NCBI GenBank assembly: GCA_006844705.1
Contig: SPJS01000199.1
Coordinates: forward strand, 1-64,000
DNA length: 64,000 nt
Origin: Methylococcaceae bacterium
Lineage (GTDB): Bacteria; Pseudomonadota; Gammaproteobacteria; Methylococcales; Methylomonadaceae
Direction: 5' to 3'
Each line of letters begins with the position of its first letter. Position 1 is the first letter of the stretch. Shown here piece by piece: positions 8,730 to 16,492 of the stretch. The notes below the pieces were generated by a model. It did no database searches. It was not told the DNA's origin and saw only the letters and a program-made list of their open reading frames with translations. The translations under genes were made by a program, and so were the position numbers.

Positions 8730-9144
8730 CACCATGAATGTCATCATCCAGGAAGAAGTTACCGGCTGCGGCATTGCTGCCGTCGCCAATGTCGTACAAC
8801 GTCCGTATGCAGAAGTGAAAGCCAGAGCCAATGCAATGGGTATTTTTGCTGAAGATGAACGCTTGTATTGTGAAACTGGCTATGTGCGCCTTTTGCTCAA
8901 GGCGTATGGCATCCAAAGTGAACAAGGTGAAGTACCTTTTGTTGCCTGGGAAAACCTGCCCGATTTTGCCTTGCTGGCGATTAAACATCACCAGATTAAA
9001 GACATAAATTACTGGCATTGGGTCGTTTTTAAAAGAATGAACGATCTCCCCTTTGTGTTGGATTCTTCTCCAGATGCCACTGACAATCTCAGAACGGACG
9101 TTGTAAATATGAGGCCAGCCTGGTTTATCAAGCTTTTAAATTAA
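8713..9144 (+). CDS. C39-like cysteine peptidase family protein
   Basis: About 143 residues from the ATG at 8713 (or 136 from the ATG at 8734; neither has a clear ribosome-binding site). The pattern of the papain-like C39 family is visible: IIQEEVTGCGIAAVANVV with the oxyanion glutamine and catalytic cysteine, a long helix with TGYVRLLLKAYGI, the histidine in NYWHWVVFKR, and the aspartate in FVLDSSPD. These proteins are peptidases or peptidase-like processing enzymes. No ABC bacteriocin exporter is attached and no leader peptide gene was seen. It overlaps the GNAT gene by 17 bp from the first start. Function remains open. Confidence 0.7.
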   Translation: MPNPPDTMNVIIQEEVTGCGIAAVANVVQRPYAEVKARANAMGIFAEDERLYCETGYVRLLLKAYGIQSEQGEVPFVAWENLPDFALLAIKHHQIKDINYWHWVVFKRMNDLPFVLDSSPDATDNLRTDVVNMRPAWFIKLLN

Positions 9145-9160
9145 GAAATGGTGTGTGTTT

Positions 9161-9391
9161 TATATAGGGCGGATTCAACGCTCAACAGCATTAAAACAAG
9201 TATTTGAGGGCATTGAATGTCTTAGTGCCAATGAGAAAGCATGTGTTACCCATTGCTTGATTGCTTCACTGGATGAAAAACAAGAGAGTGGTGTTGAACG
9301 AAAATGATGCAAGCTTGCGTTGCAAAGCAGAACGCCAGTCGGGTAAAGTCAAAAGGGGTCATGGGATGACATCAAGTAAAAGCGACGTTGA
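9161..9391 (+). pseudogene. Antitoxin remnant (putative addiction module component family)
   Basis: One frame gives YIGRIQRSTALKQVFE, then IECLSANEKACVTHCLIAS and LDEKQESGVER before a stop at 9305-9307. This matches the pattern of small antitoxins of the addiction-module-component family (L..EE...A..LLASLDE...). After frame changes, GKVK and GSWDDIK-like pieces resemble the family's C-terminus, running to the TTG that opens the toxin remnant. There is no acceptable start codon and at least two frame breaks, so it is read as a decayed antitoxin paired with the ParE remnant downstream. Confidence 0.55.
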
Positions 9392-9612
9392 AAAACATAA
9401 TTTTTCATCCGGATATAACTGACGAAGTTCAGGCTTCTTATTCGTGGTATGAAAATCAATCAATTAATTGGATTAGGCGAAGGTGTGTACTCGCCAAGTT
9501 TCCATTTGCTGTCATCAACAAGAATAACAAACACACGATTTATATTGTTGCAGTTATGCGCCACACTAGAAAACCAGGGTGTTGGTTTGAAAGACAATGG
9601 CTGAATAAATAG
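9388..9612 (+). pseudogene. ParE/RelE-type toxin remnant with internal deletion
   Basis: 74 codons from a TTG. The start (KNIIFHPDITDEVQASYSWYE) matches the N-terminus of ParE-like toxins (FHP...E...A..WYE), and the end (KFPFAVINKNN, HTIYIVAVMRHTRKPGCW) matches their C-terminus. The middle helix-turn segment of about 20-25 residues is absent: SINW runs straight into IRRRCVLAKFP. Full-length relatives are about 95-100 residues. The remnant follows a decayed antitoxin in the order expected for such modules. It could be mistaken for an intact small protein because the frame is open. Confidence 0.7.
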
Positions 9613-9618
9613 ATTTCA

Positions 9619-9649
9619 TTCCAATCAATACTGACCTCCAAGATATAAT
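9619..9649 (+). promoter_or_regulatory. Possible sigma-70 promoter of the nadE operon
   Basis: A perfect TATAAT is at 9644-9649, 34 bp before the nadE ATG. The best -35 candidate is a weak TTCCAA at 9619-9624 with a 19-bp spacer, so only the -10 box is convincing. Confidence 0.35.
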
Positions 9650-9682
9650 AGCCCCTAATTTAAAATTGGAAGCATTACACCC

Positions 9683-11314
9683 ATGACAGTCAACATCGCG
9701 CTGGCACAAATCAACCCCGCAGTCGGTGATATTCAAGCGAACCAGAATCTGATTATTAACACAGCATGCACGGCGCGTGATGCATTGCAGGCGGATGTTG
9801 TGGTCTTTCCCGAGTTAACGGTGACCGGTTATCCGCCGGAAGACCTGCTTTTTCGCCGTGACTTTATTCAACTGGCCGAGCAGGCTGTTCAAATCATCGC
9901 CGAAAGCACGCAAGGGATTGATGTCGTCCTCGGCGTTCCGGAGCAACAAGGAGATCAGTTGTTCAACAGTGCAGCAGTATTGCGGGATGGAAAAATCTTG
10001 TCGATGTATCGCAAACAGGCCCTGCCCAATTATGGCGTGTTTGATGAACACCGTTATTTTGCCGACGGCGATGCACTGACGTTGTTTGAAGTCAAAGGTC
10101 ATCAGCTGGCGTTGACCATTTGTGAGGATATATGGCAGCCGGGATTGATTGAGCAGTATAAACAGGCTGGTGCGGAGTTGATTATGACCCTGAATGCCTC
10201 ACCTTTTCATGCCGGTAAAATTCATCAACGCGAACAGGTGGTGTGCGAACAGGTGTCGCTGGCCGGGGTTCCGCTGGTTTATGTCAATCAGGTAGGGGGG
10301 CAGGATGAACTCATCTTTGATGGCGCTTCATTCGCAGTTAACGCCAAAGGTGAAGTCGTTTATCGTGCGGCAGAATTTGAAGCCTCGTTGCAGACGGTAG
10401 GTTTTACCGGGGGCGATATTCACGCTGATGCCATTGCGCCAGTGTATGAAGAAGTCGCCAGTGAATATAAGGCACTGGTGTTGGGGATTCAGGATTATGT
10501 GCGCAAAAACGGATTTGGCGGAGCGATTCTGGGTTTGTCTGGCGGCATAGATTCTGCGCTGGTACTGGCGTTGGCGGTTGATGCGTTGGGTGCAGACAAT
10601 GTGGAAGCGGTGTTGATGCCGTCACGTTACACGCAGGATATGAGTAACGAAGATGCCGTGCTGGAAACCGAAGCATTAGGTATCAACTATCATATTGTGC
10701 CGATTGAACCAGCGGTGAATGCTTTTGCTGAAATGCTATCCCCCATTTTTGCCGACAGTAAAAAAGACACGACTGAAGAAAATATACAGGCGCGCTCCCG
10801 TGGCGTGCTATTGATGGCGCTATCCAACAAACAGGGTAAATTGTTGCTGACCACCGGTAATAAAAGCGAAATGAGTGTCGGCTATGCCACACTCTACGGC
10901 GATATGGCCGGTGGCTTTGCGCCGATCAAGGATGTGCCTAAATTGCTGGTGTACAAGCTGGCCGAATACCGCAACAGCGTGTCCCCGGTGATCCCGTCAC
11001 GGGTGATTACCCGCCCGCCATCAGCTGAATTGGCACCGGATCAAGTCGATGAAGACTCCTTGCCGCCTTACTCGGTACTGGATCGCATTCTGGAAATGTA
11101 TATTGAACAGGACATGGATGCATTGGCCATTACTGCACAAGGTTACACTCAGGCGGATGTGGCGCGTGCCATATCGCTGGTAGATCGTAACGAATACAAG
11201 CGCCGCCAGTCTCCACCAGGCGTACGCATTAGCAGCCGTGCTTTTGGTCGCGACCGCCGCTACCCGATTGCAAGTGGCTACCGAGGCACGCATTTATTGA
11301 CTCTAAAACAGTAA
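9683..11314 (+). CDS. nadE: Glutamine-dependent NAD+ synthase
   Basis: 543 residues in two parts. Residues 1-250 are a CN-hydrolase glutaminase domain with the Glu-Lys-Cys triad in VVFPELTVTGYPPEDLL, YRKQALPNYGVFDE and ALTICEDIWQPG. Residues 265-543 are the synthetase domain with the PP-loop GLSGGIDSALVLALAVDAL, the LMPSRYTQDMSNEDA segment, LLTTGNKSEMSVGYATLYGD and RVITRPPSAELAPDQ. It releases ammonia from glutamine and uses ATP to amidate nicotinate adenine dinucleotide to NAD+ in the cytoplasm. It heads a short operon: the next gene starts 1 bp after its stop and carbonic anhydrase follows. Confidence 0.95.
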   Translation: MTVNIALAQINPAVGDIQANQNLIINTACTARDALQADVVVFPELTVTGYPPEDLLFRRDFIQLAEQAVQIIAESTQGIDVVLGVPEQQGDQLFNSAAVLRDGKILSMYRKQALPNYGVFDEHRYFADGDALTLFEVKGHQLALTICEDIWQPGLIEQYKQAGAELIMTLNASPFHAGKIHQREQVVCEQVSLAGVPLVYVNQVGGQDELIFDGASFAVNAKGEVVYRAAEFEASLQTVGFTGGDIHADAIAPVYEEVASEYKALVLGIQDYVRKNGFGGAILGLSGGIDSALVLALAVDALGADNVEAVLMPSRYTQDMSNEDAVLETEALGINYHIVPIEPAVNAFAEMLSPIFADSKKDTTEENIQARSRGVLLMALSNKQGKLLLTTGNKSEMSVGYATLYGDMAGGFAPIKDVPKLLVYKLAEYRNSVSPVIPSRVITRPPSAELAPDQVDEDSLPPYSVLDRILEMYIEQDMDALAITAQGYTQADVARAISLVDRNEYKRRQSPPGVRISSRAFGRDRRYPIASGYRGTHLLTLKQ

Positions 11315-11315
11315 T

Positions 11316-11582
11316 ATGAATTCAGAAATTATCGGCTATGCTGCCGCGTTATTGACGACGGTTTCCTTTTTTCCGCAAGCTATTAAAACCATTAAAACAC
11401 GTGATACTCAGGCGCTCTCCCTGGGGATGTACAGTGCCTTCACGCTCGGCGTATTACTGTGGTTGGTGTATGGTCTGTATCTTGGAGACAACGCCATTAT
11501 TTACGCTAATTCAGTCACATTTATTTTGGCGGCATCAATTTTGGCATTCAAGATATACAATACAGTTTTCAAAAATGGATAG
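11316..11582 (+). CDS. SemiSWEET-type sugar transporter (PQ-loop/MtN3 family)
   Basis: 88 residues with three membrane helices, the size of a bacterial SemiSWEET. The first helix carries the PQ motif (ALLTTVSFFPQAIKTIKTRD), followed by LSLGMYSAFTLGVLLWLVYG with the conserved aromatic and a third helix (IIYANSVTFILAASILAFK) that holds the binding-site asparagine. SemiSWEETs dimerise and passively move small sugars across the inner membrane. It is packed between nadE (1 bp gap) and carbonic anhydrase (9 bp gap), presumably one transcript. The sugar carried is unknown. Confidence 0.88.
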   Translation: MNSEIIGYAAALLTTVSFFPQAIKTIKTRDTQALSLGMYSAFTLGVLLWLVYGLYLGDNAIIYANSVTFILAASILAFKIYNTVFKNG

Positions 11583-11591
11583 ACGTGTAAC

Positions 11592-12221
11592 ATGAAAGAA
11601 TTAGAAGAATTATTTGAAAATAATCGTCAATGGGCGCAAAGCACAGTCGCAGGTGACCCTGAATTCTTTAAAAAACTCTCCAGACTACAAACACCAGAAT
11701 ATCTATGGATAGGCTGTTCAGATAGTCGGGTTCCTGCTAATCAGCTAATTGGACTCGCGCCTGGAGAAGTTTTTGTTCACAGGAATGTGGCAAATGTGGT
11801 GGTACATACCGATATGAATTGCCTGTCTGTCATGCAATATGCGGTAGAAGTGTTAAACGTCAAACATATCATAGTCTGTGGACATTATGGCTGTGGAGGG
11901 GTGAAAGCGGCACTGGAAGGCGATTCATTTGGCTTAATCGATAACTGGCTGCGCCATATCAAGGATGTGTACCGCATGCATCAGCAGGACATCGATGCCC
12001 AGCCAACAGAGCAGGCAAAGCTGGATGTGCTGTGCGAAAAAAATGTCATTGAGCAAGTCGCCAACGTCTGCACGACCAGTATTGTGCAAAATTACTGGCG
12101 CGCGGGAAATGAACTAACCGTTCACGGGGTTATTTATGCGCTGGACAGCGGCCTGCTAAAATCATTGGACGTGGAAGTGAGCGGGCCAGAACAGCTTTGT
12201 ATAACGCATATTTTAAAATAG
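11592..12221 (+). CDS. can: Beta-class carbonic anhydrase
   Basis: 209 residues of the beta-carbonic anhydrase family. Zinc ligands and active-site residues are visible: CSDSRVPANQLIGLAPGEVF (Cys, with the Asp-Arg dyad), HRNVANVV, and CGHYGCGGVKAAL (His and second Cys). It interconverts CO2 and bicarbonate in the cytoplasm, supplying carboxylases. Length is close to E. coli Can (220). It is the third gene of the nadE-semiSWEET cluster and ends 15 bp before the convergent fadL-like gene. Confidence 0.95.
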   Translation: MKELEELFENNRQWAQSTVAGDPEFFKKLSRLQTPEYLWIGCSDSRVPANQLIGLAPGEVFVHRNVANVVVHTDMNCLSVMQYAVEVLNVKHIIVCGHYGCGGVKAALEGDSFGLIDNWLRHIKDVYRMHQQDIDAQPTEQAKLDVLCEKNVIEQVANVCTTSIVQNYWRAGNELTVHGVIYALDSGLLKSLDVEVSGPEQLCITHILK

Positions 12222-12236
12222 GTGAGTTCACTTTTG

Positions 12237-13595
12237 TTAAAAAGCGAGGCGAATTTGAGCACTGATAATATCCACTTGGGTATTTAATTCGCCTTCAATC
12301 ATATGCGCTCGTGTTGTTTGTCTGGTTATGTGGGCATCATCAAAAAACACATGAGCATAGGCTAAATTCAGCAGTATCTCCTGATGCGCTTGGTAGTTTA
12401 TCCCAAATGATGCCCAATAGCGGTTGCTGTCCGGGACGTAAAACGTTCTGTTATTGGCATTTTTGACCGGCGTCTGGTCAAAAGAGAAACCTGATTGAAT
12501 TGACCAGTGATTATTTAATTGCAGAATAAACCCTAATGAGACTTTAATTGTATTTTGAAAATTTAAATTAATAAGCGTTGTGGGCTGGGCAGAGTTTTCA
12601 TAATTTACCCCCAAGGCTTTAATGTCGCTCCATTCAGTCCACGTCAAACTCAGTAGTGCCTTGAGCTGATCGGTCGCCTGGTAGGCGAGCCCTAATGAAA
12701 GATGAGCTGGCATTGTGACTGTGGCGTTGGCATTGGAATCTTGAAATGCACCTGTCGTTGTGAGCGGCGTGGCTTGCAAAGGGACGTCGATGTGTCCAGT
12801 TCCATCAAGCTTATGGTTAACGTCTGAGCGATAGGCGAGGCCTAGTTGCACGGTTTTGCTGGGGTGATATAACACACCAAAATTGTATCCCCAGCTCCAT
12901 CCTTCGATTTCCAGATTAACACTTCCATCCGCTGACTGAGGCAATAACCCAAGGCTGCTACAGGTTGGCAGGCCAAGTTGGGACAGGCAGATCGAACCGA
13001 AATCCAGAACTTGATTCATTTCAAGTTGTATATGCTGCGCGCTAAAACCCAGCCCGATAGATAGCTTGTCGTTAACAAGATAGGCGAGTACAGGATTAAT
13101 ATCTGCCGTGTATAGTTCTGCATGGGTCAGCTCATAGCGCCCTTGCCATGCAGTACCATAATCTATAGAAAGGCCAAAAGGCACCGTCAGACCCAGTCCC
13201 AATCTTAATTGTTCAGTCAGATGGGTAGCAAAGTATACATTTGGAATATGTGCAGACTGTTTGCTGTTCGTCTTATCAGAACCCCTTATGGGGTTATTTA
13301 AGATGTCTGTCGAGCGACTCAGATTGACTGTTGTATCGCTTATGATCAAGTAATAAGTCGATATGAATTCAGTACCACGATAACGTGTCAGACTGGCAGG
13401 GTTATAAAACATGGCGCTGATGTCTTCACCGCCAGTTGCCGTATTGGCATAGGCCGTGCCCAGTCCTGTGCCGCTTTGTTCCATTAAGGCAAAACCGGAT
13501 GCGATTACCGGGCAGGTGTAGCCGTTTAGTAAAACCGTTACTGCTAAGGTTGCATAGCGTATGCTTTTTTTGGGTGCTAATAATAAGGTAGTCAC
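12237..13595 (-). CDS. fadL: FadL/TodX-family outer-membrane hydrophobe porin
   Basis: 452 residues. The N-terminus has a basic stretch and hydrophobic segment (RYATLAVTVLLNGYTCPVIA) ending before ASGFALMEQSGTGLGTAYAN, the FadL hatch motif, followed by EDISAMFYNPASLTRYRGTEF (the family's NPA region). The rest is beta-strand rich with alternating polar and apolar residues and ends in a C-terminal phenylalanine (ISAQIRLAF), the outer-membrane insertion signal. FadL proteins admit long-chain fatty acids or aromatic hydrophobes through a 14-strand barrel. The gene lies 8 bp downstream of the GGDEF/EAL gene on the same strand and converges with carbonic anhydrase. Confidence 0.92.
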   Translation of the reverse strand: MTTLLLAPKKSIRYATLAVTVLLNGYTCPVIASGFALMEQSGTGLGTAYANTATGGEDISAMFYNPASLTRYRGTEFISTYYLIISDTTVNLSRSTDILNNPIRGSDKTNSKQSAHIPNVYFATHLTEQLRLGLGLTVPFGLSIDYGTAWQGRYELTHAELYTADINPVLAYLVNDKLSIGLGFSAQHIQLEMNQVLDFGSICLSQLGLPTCSSLGLLPQSADGSVNLEIEGWSWGYNFGVLYHPSKTVQLGLAYRSDVNHKLDGTGHIDVPLQATPLTTTGAFQDSNANATVTMPAHLSLGLAYQATDQLKALLSLTWTEWSDIKALGVNYENSAQPTTLINLNFQNTIKVSLGFILQLNNHWSIQSGFSFDQTPVKNANNRTFYVPDSNRYWASFGINYQAHQEILLNLAYAHVFFDDAHITRQTTRAHMIEGELNTQVDIISAQIRLAF

Positions 13596-13603
13596 AATGA
13601 GCG

Positions 13604-15949
13604 CTAAGATTGTTGAAATGAAAATTGGTGGCTTTTAAGTCGCCGTGTAGCTTCCTTAGCGGGTATAGCTTGACTAAAGTAATTACCTTGATAACAGTGA
13701 CAGCCGAGTTCCTTTAACTGGTCTCGTTGGGCGCTTGTTTCCACACCTTCAGCCACCACGATCAGGTGCATTGTCTTACCCAGATCAACAATAGAGCGGG
13801 TTATTGCCACGTTTGTTGAATCATCTGCAAGCGCGTGTACAAGGGATTTGTCGATTTTTATTTTGTCGATAGATAGCCTGTCAATAGAAGAAAATGAGGA
13901 GAGAGCGGTATCAAAATTATCAATCGTCAGTTTTATGCCCAAGGTTTTTAATCGTTGGGTCTGGCGCAGGGCTTTGTCCGGATCGCTTAGAAAAACATGT
14001 GCGGAGATTTCAAGTTCCAGAACGTGGGGAGGGAGGTCATTTTCCAGCAGAATTTGTTTAATCTGTTCAACCAGTTTGTCATCCCAAAGTTGATGAGGGG
14101 AAAGATTGACAGCAACACAAAGACCGTCAAACCCAGCGTGGTGCCAGATATGGCATTGCCTGCATGCCTGTTGCAATACCCAGCGGCCTATTTTTAAAAT
14201 ACTGCCGGAATCCTCGGCAACGTCAATAAAGTCCTCCGGTGTGAGTAAATCATCAGGCGATGCGTACCACCGTAATAACGATTCAAAGCCGATAATCTTA
14301 TCTTTATCAAGGCATAGTTGCGGTTGATAGAAGATTTCAAATTGATCTTTTTCTATGGCCTGACTAAGTTGCTGTGAAAGCTTAAGTTTCCTTGCGGTGG
14401 CCAAATGCAGGTCGGCGTTAAAAAACTGAATGTGATGTTGAATAGAGTCTTTAGCACGATACATTGCACTATCAGCGTTCTTTATCAATTCGGGAGCTGT
14501 CCGCCCATCTGTAGGAAAAATGGCAATGCCTATGCTGGCCTGTGCAGAAAGAGTTTGTTTACATAGCGTAATGGGTTCAGCAATATGATTGATAATTTTT
14601 GTGGCCACCTCTTCAGCTTGTTGCCGCTCGGCAATGTCTTCCAGAATGATAATAAATTCATCACCGCCAAAGCGGACAACCGTGTCTTCCTGACGGATAC
14701 TGAGCAAAATATGTTCGGCAACATGGCACAAAAGCCGATCACCGGCGCTATGCCCCAAGCTGTCATTAATGTGTTTAAAGCGGTTTAAATCAAGGAATAA
14801 TACTGCGATCAAAGTTTTTGCTCGCGATGCCTTGGTTATGGCATGTTCAAGTCGGTCGCAGAGTAATGCCCTATTTGGCAAGCCTGTTAATGAATCGTGA
14901 TTAGCCAAGTGTACCAATTGCCGGTTATATTCACTCGCTTCTGTAATATCTCTGAAAATAGATACGGCTCCAACCATGGTTCCGTTGCTATCCTGTAAGG
15001 GCGTGGAAATTTCTTCAATAACCTTGTGGATTTCATTTTCTGTTTCAATATGGAAGGTTTTTTTCTCGCAATGATTGCTTTTTAGTGTCGTCAAACAGGC
15101 CGCATGGCTGCGTAGTTTGGTATTTCTATCTATTGCGAAAACAATATCATTAATATTTTGACCAATTACGCCAAGCGTTGGTAAATCGAAAATAGTTTCA
15201 GCTGCCGGGTTGATGTATTCGATGGTGCTGTCAAGGCCGACAATAATCACGCCTTCGGTCATGGCAGAAAAGGTGATCTGCAAGCGTTCCTGTTGTTGGT
15301 GCAACTGATCCTGGGCTTGTTTCCTGACTAAAATTTCTTTGTATAAATCATGATTGTTGAAACGTAAAGTAAATGAAGAAACAAGTGATTTATGGAAGGA
15401 ATGGGCTGACAGAGATTGTCCAATAATGTAGAAGATCACCATCAGGCACAGAGGTAGGCTGATATCAGTAAATGTGAAAAAAATTTGCGCGATAACCGTG
15501 ATGATAATTGGCGTGACAAAAAGATAAAAAGAATTCAAACTGCTGCTTAATACAGAGACTGCCGTGGAGATGACGCCTGAAAGTAGAAAAAAAACCAGTA
15601 TTTGATGTGGCAGGTTGGCGGATGGAAACATGAAAATCAAGGTGCTGGCCCACATGCAGCCAGCTAAAAAACTGCCTGTGGAATAAGCGAAATGCCAGTG
15701 GCGGGGGGTCAACTTGGCTGAGTCATGGTGGAAATAGAAATAGGCCAAGCCGACACGGCCTGTTGCAACAATGATTAAACTGCTTAACCATATTAAAACA
15801 AAATGTACAGGAACAACCGAGTATTGCAGGAAAGCAAAGAAGCAACCGACAACCAGGGTTAACGCAAAGACCCTGCCTGCATTTGAATACAGGTACTCAA
15901 CTTTTTCCGCATAAATTTTTGACCGAAGCTCAGCGTTTTGTAAAGACAT
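13604..15949 (-). CDS. Membrane GGDEF-EAL protein with PAS domain; EAL partly degenerate
   Basis: About 781 residues from the ATG at 15949 (an in-frame ATG at 15988 would add 13). Six or seven hydrophobic segments fill roughly residues 20-190, then a coiled linker (VRKQAQDQLHQQQERLQ), a PAS domain (about 220-340), a GGDEF domain with an intact RFGGDEFIIILED, and an EAL-type domain. In the EAL domain the signature is ESL (GFESLLRWY), the metal loop normally DDFGTG reads DNFDTA, while AEGVET and the KIDKS lysine remain. Family knowledge suggests an active diguanylate cyclase with impaired phosphodiesterase. It is followed by the FadL-like gene. Confidence 0.9.
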   Translation of the reverse strand: MSLQNAELRSKIYAEKVEYLYSNAGRVFALTLVVGCFFAFLQYSVVPVHFVLIWLSSLIIVATGRVGLAYFYFHHDSAKLTPRHWHFAYSTGSFLAGCMWASTLIFMFPSANLPHQILVFFLLSGVISTAVSVLSSSLNSFYLFVTPIIITVIAQIFFTFTDISLPLCLMVIFYIIGQSLSAHSFHKSLVSSFTLRFNNHDLYKEILVRKQAQDQLHQQQERLQITFSAMTEGVIIVGLDSTIEYINPAAETIFDLPTLGVIGQNINDIVFAIDRNTKLRSHAACLTTLKSNHCEKKTFHIETENEIHKVIEEISTPLQDSNGTMVGAVSIFRDITEASEYNRQLVHLANHDSLTGLPNRALLCDRLEHAITKASRAKTLIAVLFLDLNRFKHINDSLGHSAGDRLLCHVAEHILLSIRQEDTVVRFGGDEFIIILEDIAERQQAEEVATKIINHIAEPITLCKQTLSAQASIGIAIFPTDGRTAPELIKNADSAMYRAKDSIQHHIQFFNADLHLATARKLKLSQQLSQAIEKDQFEIFYQPQLCLDKDKIIGFESLLRWYASPDDLLTPEDFIDVAEDSGSILKIGRWVLQQACRQCHIWHHAGFDGLCVAVNLSPHQLWDDKLVEQIKQILLENDLPPHVLELEISAHVFLSDPDKALRQTQRLKTLGIKLTIDNFDTALSSFSSIDRLSIDKIKIDKSLVHALADDSTNVAITRSIVDLGKTMHLIVVAEGVETSAQRDQLKELGCHCYQGNYFSQAIPAKEATRRLKSHQFSFQQS

Positions 15950-16002
15950 AAAAATGGTGTGAGAGCGGATAGTTTTAGTCTGGATCACTGTCGTTTTTTG
16001 AG

Positions 16003-16083
16003 CATCGTCGCGAGGCGAGTGGAATATTGGGTCAATATCCTATCGCCACAGTAAAATATCCCTCATCCGACAGCTTCCTAGTG
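16003..16083 (+). repeat. Dispersed repeat, family R1, copy A
   Basis: This interval shares the blocks TCGTCGCGAGG-GAGTGG (16005-16022), TATCGCCACAG and CCTCATCCGACAGCTTCCTA with four other places in the window. The complete copy with terminal inverted repeats is at 53515-53595 on the other strand. Copy A has about 13 extra bases in the middle and a decayed left end. Confidence 0.65.
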
Positions 16084-16148
16084 ATTATAATGAGTTAATA
16101 ATGCTATTGAGTCAATCAAGAATTATGAATGGGGGTTGCACCGTTTTC

Positions 16149-16193
16149 CCATCGCCGTAGTTGAATTATCCATCATCCGACAACCTCCTGGTG
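16149..16193 (+). repeat. Dispersed repeat, family R1, copy B (partial)
   Basis: The right-hand half of family R1: CCATCGCCGTAG, TTGAATTATCCATCATCCGA and CAACCTCCTGGTG follow one another. It is 65 bp from copy A in the same orientation. The left half is missing. Confidence 0.65.
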
Positions 16194-16492
16194 AATCCAA
16201 AAAATCAGGGTCTTTCAAATCTGCTTTGCTTCCCTCCATATTGCAAAACTGATACACACGAGTCCCATATCTATCACGGTTTGATGAATACGTTTAATGG
16301 GTAGGGAGAGAGGTAGCTGCCCAGCCTGACGTCCTGCGTCACTTTATTGAACGCCAAGAGTGTGTTAAATAACATATTTTAATTTAAGAAAAAATCAGCT
16401 GTGGTTTTTTAAGCCATATTTCATCATAGTCTGTAAATTATAGAAGTAGTCAAGAACCAAGAGTTAATGGCAAGCTGTCCATACACAACCTC
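16194..16492. other. Intergenic stretch upstream of the CHAT gene
   Basis: About 300 bp with no convincing reading frame on either strand. It becomes AT-rich near 16370-16440 and presumably holds the promoter of the CHAT-CHASE2-DUF928-TpsB cassette, but I could not pick a convincing -35/-10 pair. Confidence 0.5.
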
